Assembly (NCBI GenBank): GCA_023428755.1
Contig: JAEYWX010000009.1
Location: 1 to 64,000 of the forward strand
Length of the DNA stretch: 64,000 nucleotides
Origin: Bacteroidota bacterium
GTDB lineage: Bacteria > Bacteroidota > Bacteroidia > Chitinophagales > Chitinophagaceae
Direction: 5' to 3'
Shown: positions 47,374 to 56,286 of the stretch, piece after piece
How the letters are laid out: the number at the start of each line of letters is the position of its first letter
Position numbering within the stretch: the first letter of the stretch is position 1
Translations under genes and position numbers: made by a program
The notes under the pieces: model-generated
Told to the model about the DNA's origin: nothing
The model's input: only the letters and a program-made list of their open reading frames with translations
The model's database searches: none

Positions 47374-48228
47374 ATGGCTGAAACTAAACCAACGGCAGCA
47401 AAGGCTGCAACTTCAGGTCAAGCAAAGCAAAGCAGCAACATTATTTCATGGATTGCACCTATCGTGTGTATTATTGCAGGTTACATCATCTGGCGTTTTA
47501 TTTTAGGTAACCCGAGTGGTTTTGAGCAGCCGGCAACAGAAGGTTGGTTCTGGCCAAAACATAAGCATCCAAAAGGAGCATTAAATGCCATTTACGAAGG
47601 TGGTATCATTGTACCTTTCCTTATCGGATTATTCCTGATGGTATTTGTATTCTCAATTGAGCGTTACCTCACAATCAGAAAAGCAATGGGCGTAGGTAAT
47701 GCAACTGATTTCATTCGTAAAGTGCAATATCACCTTGCAAACAAAAACGTAGATGCAGCATTAGCTGAGTGCGATAAGCAAAAAGGTTCTATTGCAAACG
47801 TAATGAAGGCAGGTTTGAAAAAATACCGTGAAATGTCAACGGCTACAGATGTTGATCACGATCAGAAAGTAGCGGCTATTCAGAAAGAAGTAGAAGAAGC
47901 TACAGCGCTTGAACTTCCGATGTTGTCCAAGAATCTGGTATTCTTATCTACTCTTACTTCACTTGGTACTCTTATTGCCCTTTTAGGTACGGTAATGGGT
48001 ATGATCCGTTCATTTGCGGCCTTGGGTACTGAAGGCGGTGGTGGTGATGCCGGTGCGTTGGCGTTAGGTATCTCTGAAGCCCTTTATAACACGGCACTTG
48101 GTATCGCTACTTCATCTTTTGCCCTTGTGATGTATAACATCTTTACTACAAAGATCGATTCAATCACGTATGGTATTGACGAAACCAGCTTTACCTTAAC
48201 TCAAAGTTTTGCCACTCAGTATAAATAA
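47374..48228 (+). CDS. exbB: ExbB/TolQ/MotA family proton channel protein
   Basis: A 284-residue inner-membrane protein, the stator part of a TonB-type energy-transducing complex. Membrane helices lie near residues 25-42, 68-88, 185-210 and 225-255. The C-terminal pair has the family signature LTSLGTLIALLGTVMGMIRSF and ALYNTALGIATSSFALVMYN. The extra N-terminal helix and tryptophan-rich loop are common in Bacteroidota ExbB. It heads a run of exbD, exbD, tonB and, after a terminator, a third exbD. Confidence 0.9.
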   Translation: MAETKPTAAKAATSGQAKQSSNIISWIAPIVCIIAGYIIWRFILGNPSGFEQPATEGWFWPKHKHPKGALNAIYEGGIIVPFLIGLFLMVFVFSIERYLTIRKAMGVGNATDFIRKVQYHLANKNVDAALAECDKQKGSIANVMKAGLKKYREMSTATDVDHDQKVAAIQKEVEEATALELPMLSKNLVFLSTLTSLGTLIALLGTVMGMIRSFAALGTEGGGGDAGALALGISEALYNTALGIATSSFALVMYNIFTTKIDSITYGIDETSFTLTQSFATQYK

Positions 48229-48311
48229 GAACAGCGGCTCGGAAAAAAAATCCGTGGCCCGTTGTGGAATTTAGCTGAATCTGAATCATTGTATTTCAAA
48301 AAGAGCAAGTA

Positions 48312-48977
48312 ATGTCAAAACTTAATAAAATATCCAGAAAAAGTACGTGGGTGGATATGACGGCCTTTGTGGACGTTGCCTTCCTCATCCTCTCGTTCTT
48401 TATTATGGCAACAAAATTTAAACCACCCGAAGTGGTTGAAATTGATAATCCTAAATCTGTATCATCCGAAAATGTGGCTGATAAAGATGTCTTTAAAGTA
48501 ACATTTGATAAAGACGGACGGGTATTCATCAGTTTCAGCTCTGATAAGGATGGTCAGGAAAAAGCACAGCTCACAGCAGAAGTGCTTAGTCGCCAGAAAG
48601 GTTTGGGTTTAACACCAGCGGAAATTGCCAATTTTAAAAAGTTTGCACTTGGTGGAATCGGCGTTCCTGTTGAGGGGCTTAAAAGTTTCCTTGGCTTTAG
48701 CGATGAGGAATATAAATCGTTTAAGCAACCTGGAATTCCTGTACAGGATACGCTGAATAACCAATTAGATACATACCTGAATGCGTTGCTTACCGGTACT
48801 GGTGGTCGCCGCCCTGCCAACGTAATGCTGAATGGTGATAATGCAACGAAGTATCCTTATTTCAAAAATGTATTAGCAGCATTTAAGAAAAACGGGGTAT
48901 TCTCTTTCAAATTGGTTACTGCAATGGAAGGTGTTCCTCCAGGTACGCCACTATTTAAAACAAGAAATCCACAGTAA
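48312..48977 (+). CDS. exbD: ExbD/TolR family biopolymer transport protein
   Basis: A 221-residue single-span inner-membrane protein. The functional Asp lies in the membrane helix region VDMTAFVDVAFLILSFFIM, at the place of the proton-carrying Asp of ExbD. The periplasmic domain is longer than in proteobacterial ExbD (about 140 residues) because of an inserted segment at about residues 85-150, as is usual in Bacteroidota. It follows exbB by 83 bases. Confidence 0.9.
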   Translation: MSKLNKISRKSTWVDMTAFVDVAFLILSFFIMATKFKPPEVVEIDNPKSVSSENVADKDVFKVTFDKDGRVFISFSSDKDGQEKAQLTAEVLSRQKGLGLTPAEIANFKKFALGGIGVPVEGLKSFLGFSDEEYKSFKQPGIPVQDTLNNQLDTYLNALLTGTGGRRPANVMLNGDNATKYPYFKNVLAAFKKNGVFSFKLVTAMEGVPPGTPLFKTRNPQ

Positions 48978-49012
48978 CGAATCATTTTTCAAACAAATAA
49001 AATCACTGTACT

Positions 49013-49567
49013 ATGGGAGCAGATGTATCAGCACCGGATAGTGGGGGCCATAAGAAAGGCCCGGGGGTCAAAAAGCAAGCCCGTAAGGACACGAAGGTGG
49101 ACATGACACCAATGGTGGATCTTGGTTTTTTGCTGATTACCTTTTTCGTATTCACCTCAACCATGAGTACTCCAAAAGCGTTTAAGCTGAATGTGCCCGA
49201 TGATAGTGCCAAAGATGAAGAGTTAACACAGGCAAAGGCTTCCGGAGCGTTTACTGTTTTACTCAGCAAAAATAACTTTGTGTATTATTACGAAGGTCAG
49301 CTGGAGGCAGACGGATCAAACTTTAAGTCATCCAACTTCAAAGAAATCCGCAACCAATTGCTGCAAAAAAAGGCCAATACGCCTGAAAAGGATTTTGTGG
49401 TGATCATAAAACCCAGCGAGGAGGCCAATTATAAAAACGTGGTGGATATGCTGGATGAAATGCAGATTCTTGAAATTAAAAAATATGCAATTGTGGACAT
49501 AGCTGACGGTGAAAAAGCGCTCATTGGCGTTACGGAAGCCGGAACCCCAGCTGCGGGCGGACAATAA
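49013..49567 (+). CDS. exbD: ExbD/TolR family biopolymer transport protein
   Basis: A 184-residue ExbD with a Gly/Lys-rich cytoplasmic N-terminus, the helix VDMTPMVDLGFLLITFFVFTS containing the key Asp, and a compact periplasmic domain with NYKNVVDMLDEMQILEIKKYAIVDI, the family C-terminal signature. It is 35 bases after the first exbD. Two ExbD paralogues in a row probably form a heteromeric complex with the single ExbB. Confidence 0.9.
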   Translation: MGADVSAPDSGGHKKGPGVKKQARKDTKVDMTPMVDLGFLLITFFVFTSTMSTPKAFKLNVPDDSAKDEELTQAKASGAFTVLLSKNNFVYYYEGQLEADGSNFKSSNFKEIRNQLLQKKANTPEKDFVVIIKPSEEANYKNVVDMLDEMQILEIKKYAIVDIADGEKALIGVTEAGTPAAGGQ

Positions 49568-49619
49568 GCGTATGGAAAATAAAGCGGTTTGCATCTAATT
49601 CAAAACACAATCATTCATT

Positions 49620-50447
49620 ATGGAAGTAAATAAAATATTAAGTGCCGATCTTCTTGATATCCTGTTTGATGGCAGGAACAAGGATTACGGTGCTTATGAA
49701 CTCCGCAAAAATTATCGTCGCCGTTTAACAACAGCGTTGTTGATAACAGCAGGGTTAGCCTTGTTGATCTTCATCAGCGTTATTATTGGACGCAGTGTTG
49801 GTAACGATAGTAAAACAAAAGTGAAGGTGACCGATGTTACCCTCGCAGAAATTAAACAGGAGGAGCCTCAAAAAATTGAGCCACCTCCCCCGCCACCTCC
49901 CAAGCAGGAGCCACCAAAAATTGAAATCACGAAGTTTACTCCTCCAAAAATCGTAGAAGACGAAAAGTTTGAAGAGAAAAACGAAGTGAAGGAACAGGAA
50001 GAAATTACCAACGTTGGTAAAATTGACCAGGAAGGTATCAAGGATCCAGAAATTGTAAATCCTCCCAAAGTGGAAGAAGAAACAAAAGTAGTGGAAGCTC
50101 CGAAAGAAGATCCCAACCAGGTATTTACCAAAGTGGAAGTGGAAGCTCAGTTCCCTGGTGGGGAAGGCAAATGGAACCAATATGTACAACGTGCCGTTGA
50201 GAAAAACATTGATGATCTCGTTGATGATGGTCAGGCAGGTACATGTGAGGTGCAGTTCATCGTGGACAGAGAAGGTAACGTAAGTAATGTAGAAGCATTA
50301 ACTATGAAAGGTTCAGTTCTTGCACGTATTGCAACAGATGCAATACGCAAAGGACCTAAATGGATTCCTGCTATTCAAAACGGCCGTCAGGTAAAAGCAT
50401 GGCGTCGTCAAAAGATTACGTTCCGTCTGCCAGACGAACAACCCTAA
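49620..50447 (+). CDS. tonB: TonB family energy transducer
   Basis: A 275-residue TonB. A short cytoplasmic part with KDYGAYELRKNYRRR precedes one membrane helix at about residues 40-60. A Pro/Glu/Lys-rich periplasmic spacer follows (PPPPPPPKQEPPKIE and onward to about 165), and then the C-terminal TonB domain (FPGGEGKWNQYV, GTCEVQFIVDREGNVSNVEAL, WIPAIQNGRQVKAW). It couples the ExbB/ExbD proton channel to outer-membrane TonB-dependent transporters, none of which lies in this window. Confidence 0.9.
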   Translation: MEVNKILSADLLDILFDGRNKDYGAYELRKNYRRRLTTALLITAGLALLIFISVIIGRSVGNDSKTKVKVTDVTLAEIKQEEPQKIEPPPPPPPKQEPPKIEITKFTPPKIVEDEKFEEKNEVKEQEEITNVGKIDQEGIKDPEIVNPPKVEEETKVVEAPKEDPNQVFTKVEVEAQFPGGEGKWNQYVQRAVEKNIDDLVDDGQAGTCEVQFIVDREGNVSNVEALTMKGSVLARIATDAIRKGPKWIPAIQNGRQVKAWRRQKITFRLPDEQP

Positions 50448-50479
50448 GACCTTTTCAAGAAGGAATATACAAGCAAGTT

Positions 50480-50513
50480 CCCCATCGGTTTTTCCGATGG
50501 GGATTTTTGTTTT
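50480..50513 (+). terminator. rho-independent terminator after tonB
   Basis: CCCCATCGG (50480-50488) pairs with CCGATGGGG (50494-50502) around a T5 loop, followed by ATTTTTGTTTT. It ends the exbB-exbD-exbD-tonB transcript and separates the third exbD. Confidence 0.85.
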
Positions 50514-50610
50514 CACTACTTACGGAGGCAGGGGTGGGTTTATCGAAGCTTTATTAAAACTGCTGTTATGGATTTTGTTGTTGTTCTCATCTCAATAGAA
50601 AATAACGCTT

Positions 50611-51081
50611 ATGTCTTCAATTGAAAATGCATCCGCAAAGCATAATCTCCGGATAGATTTTGCACCAATGGTTGATCTTGGGTTTCTGCTGATCACATTT
50701 TTTGTATTTACCTCTTCGTTGTTGGAACCCAAAGCATTTGGGTTACATGTACCCGATGAAGGTGAAGGTACACACGCACCATTGTCTGCAACCATTACAC
50801 TTACGATGCTGGAAAATGGTCGCATTGATTATCTTGAAGGGAACGAAACACATGTATTGGCTAAGGGAAGTACACACCTGTATCAACAGCAATCGCTGCG
50901 CAGGCATTTGCTGGATAAACGGGGACGCATCATTGCTCAATTAGGTACTGATGAGCAATACACCGTGCTCATACAACCTACGGCTCAAACCAACTACCGG
51001 GAAATTGTTGATGTGTTGGACGAAATGACCATCACCGGAATAAAGAAATATGTGCTGCTCGAAGACAAAACCAACCACTGA
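50611..51081 (+). CDS. exbD: ExbD/TolR family biopolymer transport protein (third copy)
   Basis: A 156-residue ExbD. The helix FAPMVDLGFLLITFFVFTSSL carries the conserved Asp, and NYREIVDVLDEMTITGIKKYVLLE is the C-terminal signature. It closely resembles the second ExbD but has a shorter, Lys-poor N-terminus and a different central loop. It lies beyond the terminator after tonB, so it may have its own promoter, and it precedes mnmE by 36 bases. Confidence 0.85.
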   Translation: MSSIENASAKHNLRIDFAPMVDLGFLLITFFVFTSSLLEPKAFGLHVPDEGEGTHAPLSATITLTMLENGRIDYLEGNETHVLAKGSTHLYQQQSLRRHLLDKRGRIIAQLGTDEQYTVLIQPTAQTNYREIVDVLDEMTITGIKKYVLLEDKTNH

Positions 51082-51117
51082 TGCTGCGAATCACCGGCCG
51101 GAGGTTATTTTTGCAGC

Positions 51118-52497
51118 ATGCTGGGAAAATTAGTTGGCTGGGACGATACCATTGTTGCATTGGCGACACCACACGGAGTAGGGGCAATTGGAGTGATCCG
51201 TTTAAGCGGTCCAAAAACAATTGAGATTGTAAACAAACTATTTCCATCGAAAGATTTATCAGCACAGGCTTCACATACCATTCACGTTGGATTGTTGAAA
51301 GATGGAGAGAAGGTGTTGGATGAAGTAGTGCTTTCGTTATTTAAAAATCCAAAAAGTTATACGGGAGAAGATGTGATTGAAATTTCCTGCCACGGTTCCC
51401 CATATATACAGGAACAGGTAATCAATACCGTTGTAAAACATGGTGCACGTTTAGCAAAGCCCGGTGAATTTACACAACGTGCTTTCCTAAAAGGAAAACT
51501 TGATCTTACACAAGCAGAAGCGGTTGCTGATCTTATTGCCAGTAATACAGAAGCATCGCAAAAAACGGCCTTGCATAATATACGTGGAGGTTTTTCGGTT
51601 GTATTAAAAGAGTTGAGGGATCAATTAATCAGCTTTTCTGCATTAATTGAACTGGAACTTGATTTCAGCCAGGAAGATGTAGAGTTTGCCGACCGTACAA
51701 AGTTTTACGAACTCATCCATCGGTCGCAAAAAGTTACTACAGATCTGTTACGGTCATTTCAATTAGGTAATGTGATCAGGAATGGAGTAAGTGTTGCCAT
51801 TGTTGGAAAACCCAATGCCGGTAAATCTACACTGCTGAACACATTGCTGAATGAGAACCGGGCTATTGTAAGTGAAATTGCCGGGACTACACGAGATACG
51901 ATTGAAGAAGTGATCAACATCAATGGAATTTTATTTCGGTTAATTGATACAGCAGGCATCCGCAAGAGTACAGATGCCATTGAAGTGATTGGTGTTGAGA
52001 AAAGCATGGAGAAGATGCAACAGGCCGATCTTGTCCTTTATTTGTTTGATGTAAACACCGAATCAAAAACAGAACTCGAAACTGCATTACTGCAGGTACA
52101 GGAACAGAATAAAAATTACCTGATGGTAGGTAATAAAGTGGATATATTAGGAGAAGAGGCAGCACAACAAAAGTTTTCAGGTGATGGCGTATTTTTTATC
52201 GCTGCCAAATCGAACAAACAAATCGATGTGTTGAAAGAACGCCTTGTTGACAAAGTGGTTCAGGGAACTATTCATACCGAAAATACAATTGTTACCAATG
52301 CACGGCATTATGCTGCATTGCAGGAAGTAGAAAAATCATTGCATGATATAAAAGGCGGACTTGACAATCAATTGCCCGGCGACTTGCTCGCATTGGACAT
52401 TCGCCGCTGTTTACATTTTTTAGGAGAGATCACCGGAGAAATTACAAATGAAGATCGCCTGGATTATATCTTTAGTAAGTTCTGTATCGGAAAGTAA
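51118..52497 (+). CDS. mnmE: tRNA modification GTPase MnmE
   Basis: A 459-residue GTPase that with MnmG makes the carboxymethylaminomethyl group on the wobble uridine of certain tRNAs. The N-terminal tetrahydrofolate-binding domain spans about 1-120, and the G domain has GKPNAGKS near residue 231, the switch segment AGTTRDTIEE, DTAG and NKVD. The protein ends with the invariant FCIGK, whose Cys is essential. The gene is intact to its stop codon, which shows that whatever inserted next to it kept the C-terminus. Known also as trmE or thdF. Confidence 0.95.
   Translation: MLGKLVGWDDTIVALATPHGVGAIGVIRLSGPKTIEIVNKLFPSKDLSAQASHTIHVGLLKDGEKVLDEVVLSLFKNPKSYTGEDVIEISCHGSPYIQEQVINTVVKHGARLAKPGEFTQRAFLKGKLDLTQAEAVADLIASNTEASQKTALHNIRGGFSVVLKELRDQLISFSALIELELDFSQEDVEFADRTKFYELIHRSQKVTTDLLRSFQLGNVIRNGVSVAIVGKPNAGKSTLLNTLLNENRAIVSEIAGTTRDTIEEVININGILFRLIDTAGIRKSTDAIEVIGVEKSMEKMQQADLVLYLFDVNTESKTELETALLQVQEQNKNYLMVGNKVDILGEEAAQQKFSGDGVFFIAAKSNKQIDVLKERLVDKVVQGTIHTENTIVTNARHYAALQEVEKSLHDIKGGLDNQLPGDLLALDIRRCLHFLGEITGEITNEDRLDYIFSKFCIGK
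52480..52497 (+). other. putative island attachment site at the 3' end of mnmE
   Basis: TTCTGTATCGGAAAGTAA covers the last 18 bases of mnmE, encoding FCIGK and the stop. In Gammaproteobacteria, the same 18-base segment at the end of trmE/thdF is the integration site of SGI1-type genomic islands. Here foreign-looking sequence (a RhuM remnant and an Argonaute gene) starts within a few bases of it. I noticed no second copy downstream and no integrase gene in the window, so the use as an attachment site is inferred. Confidence 0.35.
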
Positions 52498-52500
52498 CTA

Positions 52501-52686
52501 TCTTTCCTTTGTCTCAACGAATACCAGATTTTAAAAGATGCAGGTAAAGTGAGCCATGAAGTAGCCATGAAACTGGCAGAGAAAGAATATGAAAAATTCA
52601 GAGTCATTCAGGATAGAAATTTTGTAAGTGACTTTGAGAAAGAAGTAAAGAAGATAACCGATAAATCCAAAAAGAAAAAGAATTAA
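52501..52686 (+). pseudogene. C-terminal remnant of a RhuM-family gene
   Basis: An open frame without a start, beginning right after the mnmE stop and reading NEYQILKDAGKVSHEVAMK, then AEKEYEKFRVIQDRNF, and ending in a Lys-rich tail at TAA (52684-52686). This matches the C-terminal end of RhuM virulence-type proteins, which are about 330 residues long, so roughly the first 80 percent is gone. RhuM genes are usually found in mobile islands. The stop codon touches the ATG of the Argonaute gene, which suggests that the two were once an operon. Its present function is doubtful. Confidence 0.75.
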
Positions 52687-54746
52687 ATGCAACAGATTCA
52701 ACTCAATATTATCCCATTCAAACCATTACTTGATAAGCAAACCTTTGCTTTCTATGGCGAAAAGCAGAAGGGCTTTGCCCCTATCTATTGGGATAGGTTG
52801 TTTGAATCATTCCCCGAGGGCAGAGAAGCCAAGCACAAAAACTACTACAGCGATTTTCAACCCCACGGGAAGGAGCAATTGTAAAGAACATTGTTTTCAC
52901 AGAAGCCATTGGCTTTTCCATTCACTATTTCCGGCACATCATTCTCAGCCATTTCAAAACCATAGAAGCAGCCATTGTATTTCCCAATTTCACCGAAGAT
53001 GTGGAAGTGTGGCTGGAAGACACCGATGTACAGCACGAACAATACAGGCAGTACAATAAATTCACCGTCAAGGTACAGTACAAGCAGGTTTCTGAAGGCT
53101 TTGAAATCGTATTGGCCTACGATGGCACTTCCAAAGTACTGAAACATAGCATTGCCGATATTCCAGACTTTGACACCTCCAAATACAACCTCATCAACTG
53201 CAACGGCACCATTTACCGCTACGATAAAATGCCGGATGCGGTGAAACAGCAGATAGAAACCCTGTTTCCGGTATTGAGCAATCCGCTGAAAAAGGAGTTT
53301 AATATTGAACCCGATGAGATTGTGATTGAAAACCGCTACAAACCCTACCTGAAACAATTAGAGTGGTTTTACAAAAACTACATCAATACCCCTGCCTTCA
53401 AAAAGCTCATCCACATATCAGAAGACGGGTTCTATAAAGTGCCCGCCAACAAAGTATATCGTACCTCCGAAGATTCCAACGAATTGCAGTTCCTGGAAAA
53501 CACCCATATCAATCCGGGCTCAGGCATCATCCTGCACAAGCCACTGAAAGCATTTACCAAGAACCATGTAAAGCTGTTCTTCATTTACCATAAAGATGAT
53601 GGGGAGTTTATCAAAGACACGTTTTACGAGTACATTACCAACGGCTGGCACAAAGAGGTGAATAATGAAATGAAGCACACCAAGAACCTGCAAAAGTTCA
53701 TCAACCAGCCCCTGAGCATTGCCAGAGACAAGCGGATTGTATTTGAAAACACCGATACCATTTTTGAAGAAGTATCGGCACAGCTAAAAAACTTTGTTGC
53801 AGCACCCAATACCACCTATGTAGCCATCTACATTACCCCCATTCCAAAATCCGATAAAGATCATCCGCAGCACAATGCCTATTACAAAATCAAAGAGCAG
53901 TTGCTCCACAAAGGCATTTCATCGCAGGTGGTGTACCGGGAGCATTTGGGCCGGGAAGATTTCTACTACTTCATGCCCAATATCTATGTGGCTTTGCTGG
54001 CCAAAATTGGCGGCATCCCCTGGCGTTTGGCAAGGGTAAGAGAAGAAGAAATCATCATTGGCATTGGTGCATTTAAGCCACAGGGAGCAACACACCGCTT
54101 TCTGGGCAGTGCATTCTGCTTCAGCAACGAAGGCACATTTGAAGGCTTCGATTGTTTCCGGGATGATGAACCCATCATGTTGGCAGGTTCCATACAAAAT
54201 GCCGTAGAACGCTTCATTGAAAAGAATCAGGAGGCCAAACGGGTCATTATTCACTTTTATAAGGAAATATCCAACAGATACGAATTGCAGCCCATCCTTG
54301 ATATGCTCGAAAGCATCGGGGCAAGAGACATACCCGTAATAGTAGTCACCATCAACAAAACCGACAGCAAGGAACTCATCGGCTTCGACATAAAAAGTGC
54401 TTGCAAAATGCCCGTAAGCGGCACTTATGTAAAAGTGGGCTACAACAAATATTTGCTCTTCAACAACACTCGTTACGATGAACGGGCAACCCTAAAACCC
54501 AGAGACTACCATTTCCCGATAAAAGTATCCATCAAAGCCACCAAAGAAGAATTGGTGCAGGATGTAGAAGTGGTACGGGAGCTGATAGACCAGGTATATC
54601 AGTTCAGCCGTATGTATTGGAAAAGCACCAATCAGCAGAGTTTGCCAGTTACAATCAAATACCCTGAAATGGTTGCAGAAATTTACCCCCATTTTCAACA
54701 TGATAAGTTACCGGACTTTGGCAGGGAAAGTCTTTGGTTTCTGTAA
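52687..54746 (+). pseudogene. prokaryotic Argonaute (MID-PIWI) with an N-terminal frameshift
   Basis: The gene starts at ATG 52687. The first frame reads 57 sensible residues (MQQIQLNIIPFKPLL to YYSDFQ) and then hits a stop at 52882-52884. The coding sense continues in another frame from about 52860 (PREGAIVKNIVFTEAI) to 54746, a total of about 686 residues. The net change equals one lost or two gained bases near a C4 run at 52861-52864. The MID domain keeps a Tyr-Lys...Gln...Lys guide-binding pattern (YYKIK, SSQ, LLAKIGG). The PIWI domain ends with LPVTIKYPEMVAEIYPHF. Its first strand reads IGIGAF and a later one IIHFYK, where active enzymes have Asp (IGID, HRDG), so it is probably catalytically dead. 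A shortened protein could start at GTG 53001. Confidence 0.8.
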
Positions 54747-54750
54747 GAGG

Positions 54751-55647
54751 TTAATTCAAATGTCTGTACTCATTAGGTGTAACTCCAACCTTTTGTTTAA
54801 ACAACCTTGTAAAATGTTGTTGGTATTTAAAGCCTAATTCATTAGCAACATCATTTATTGTTTTGCTTCTGTCAAATATCCGATTTTTTGCCTCATCAAT
54901 TAATCGTGTTTGTATATAGTCCAAAGCAGTGCTGCCTGTTTCCTTTTTTATTAGGTCTCCAAAATAATTTGGTGATAGATGTAGTGCATCTGCACAATAG
55001 GCAACAGTTGGTAATCCCAAAGTACTTGACCTGTCTGTTTTGAAATAATCGTTCAATAGGTTTTCAAATCGGGTCAGTATATCCTTATTGGCAGTGCTTC
55101 GTGTTATAAATTGTCGGTCATAAAAACGCTGACAGTAGTTTAAAAGAAGTTCAATTGTTGATACTATAAGTGTCTTGCTATGCTTATCAATATTTTGGTC
55201 TATTTCATCATTAATCTTATTAAAGCAATCAATGATCGTCCTCCTTTCTTTCTTGGAGAGGTGCAGGGCTTCTTGAACCTCATAGGAAAAAAAGGTATAG
55301 TCTTTAATATTTTTCCCTAATGAGGTTCCGGCAATCAAATCCGGATGAAAAACCAAAGCATATCCTGATGGTCTTACTGTAGTCCCTTTGCTATCCACAC
55401 CATATAACTGACCTGGAGCAATAAAAATCAATGTGCCATCTGCATAGTCATAATGACTGTTGCCGTAACGTAAATCACCGCATTTGATATTTTTGAGTAA
55501 TACAGCGTAAATACTCATATTAAGTCTATGAGTCTGTACCTCAGGTAAATCGTCAAAATTCACAATACTTACAAGCGGGTGCAGGGTGTCTACGCCAAGG
55601 CACTTGTTATAGTCCTTTACATTTCCAATTTTCCTTATCTCTTCCAT
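54751..55647 (-). CDS. AraC family transcriptional regulator
   Basis: A 298-residue regulator. The N-terminal half is a cupin-like sensor (APGQLYGVDSKG, VLVFHPDLIAG-type strands) and the C-terminal 100 residues are two helix-turn-helix motifs; the second, TINDVANELGFKYQQHFTRLFKQ, is the AraC signature, with VGVTPNEYR at the end. It is divergent from the cupin/CMD/dehydrogenase operon, with 135 bases between, and most likely controls that operon. It converges on the Argonaute gene, with only four bases between their stop codons. Confidence 0.85.
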   Translation of the reverse strand: MEEIRKIGNVKDYNKCLGVDTLHPLVSIVNFDDLPEVQTHRLNMSIYAVLLKNIKCGDLRYGNSHYDYADGTLIFIAPGQLYGVDSKGTTVRPSGYALVFHPDLIAGTSLGKNIKDYTFFSYEVQEALHLSKKERRTIIDCFNKINDEIDQNIDKHSKTLIVSTIELLLNYCQRFYDRQFITRSTANKDILTRFENLLNDYFKTDRSSTLGLPTVAYCADALHLSPNYFGDLIKKETGSTALDYIQTRLIDEAKNRIFDRSKTINDVANELGFKYQQHFTRLFKQKVGVTPNEYRHLN

Positions 55648-55782
55648 ATCTTAAATTTTCTCTCTGCAATTTAGTAATTCTAAATGCTGTTTTGGCTCAG
55701 TTTAGTAATAATCAGTAAAAATGGTAAAAAGAACAGTATTCTGTATAAACCGGGTGCATTAGATAGTTGCGAGCTTTGCAGT

Positions 55783-56274
55783 ATGAAATTCAAGTTAATT
55801 CAATTGCTGATTATAGCTGTTACAGTAACAGCTTGCAACAGTACTAAAAACACTTCCAAAATGACAACAAATAACAATACCTCAATTTTCCCTAAAGGGC
55901 AACAGTTGCCAAATCAATGGTTTACAGGCACTGCATTTTTGTATCCAATGATTTCAAAGGATAAGAATAATAATTTCTCTGCTGGTGCAGTAACATTTGA
56001 ACCCGGCGCAAGAACCAATTGGCATACACACCCCAAAGGACAGGTACTGATTGTAACCGAAGGTGAAGGCATATATCAGGAGAGAGGAAAGCCGGCACAG
56101 GTCATTAAGAAAGGTGATGTAGTGAATATTCCGGAGAACATTGAACATTGGCATGGAGCAACAGCTCAAAGCAAAATGATTCACATTGCTATTACTAATT
56201 ACGCAGGAGAGGAAAACGCTGTATGGCTAAATCCTGTTACAGACGAGGAATATAAAGCAGCAAACAAAAAATAA
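55783..56274 (+). CDS. cupin domain lipoprotein
   Basis: A 163-residue protein from the ATG at 55783, where a lipoprotein signal starts (MKFKLIQLLIIAVTVTACNS, lipobox VTAC). The longer frame to 55684 adds a leader that has no family features. The cupin core has motif 1 FEPGARTNWHTHPKGQVLIV and motif 2 KKGDVVNIPENIEHWHGA, with His, His, Glu-like and His metal ligands. Family relatives are small quercetinase-like or carboxymuconolactone-linked cupins, here placed on the periplasmic face of a membrane. It starts a five-gene operon. Confidence 0.8.
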   Translation: MKFKLIQLLIIAVTVTACNSTKNTSKMTTNNNTSIFPKGQQLPNQWFTGTAFLYPMISKDKNNNFSAGAVTFEPGARTNWHTHPKGQVLIVTEGEGIYQERGKPAQVIKKGDVVNIPENIEHWHGATAQSKMIHIAITNYAGEENAVWLNPVTDEEYKAANKK

Positions 56275-56286
56275 AGTTTGTTAGTG

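Noticed and set aside
49755..50189. 144-codon minus-strand ORF rich in Phe and Leu
   Set aside because: It is the antisense of the Pro/Glu/Lys spacer of TonB; the odd composition comes from that repeat-like region.
52730..53059. 109-codon ORF in the third frame across the Argonaute start
   Set aside because: Its Cys/His/Ser-rich translation does not match Argonaute or any known family; the coding sense is in the other two frames.
53001..54746. Reading this frame as a short Argonaute with a separate effector partner
   Set aside because: The region upstream in the same frame continues Argonaute-like sequence back to the frameshift, and the ATG at 52687 gives a longer protein. No TIR, SIR2 or nuclease partner lies next to it.
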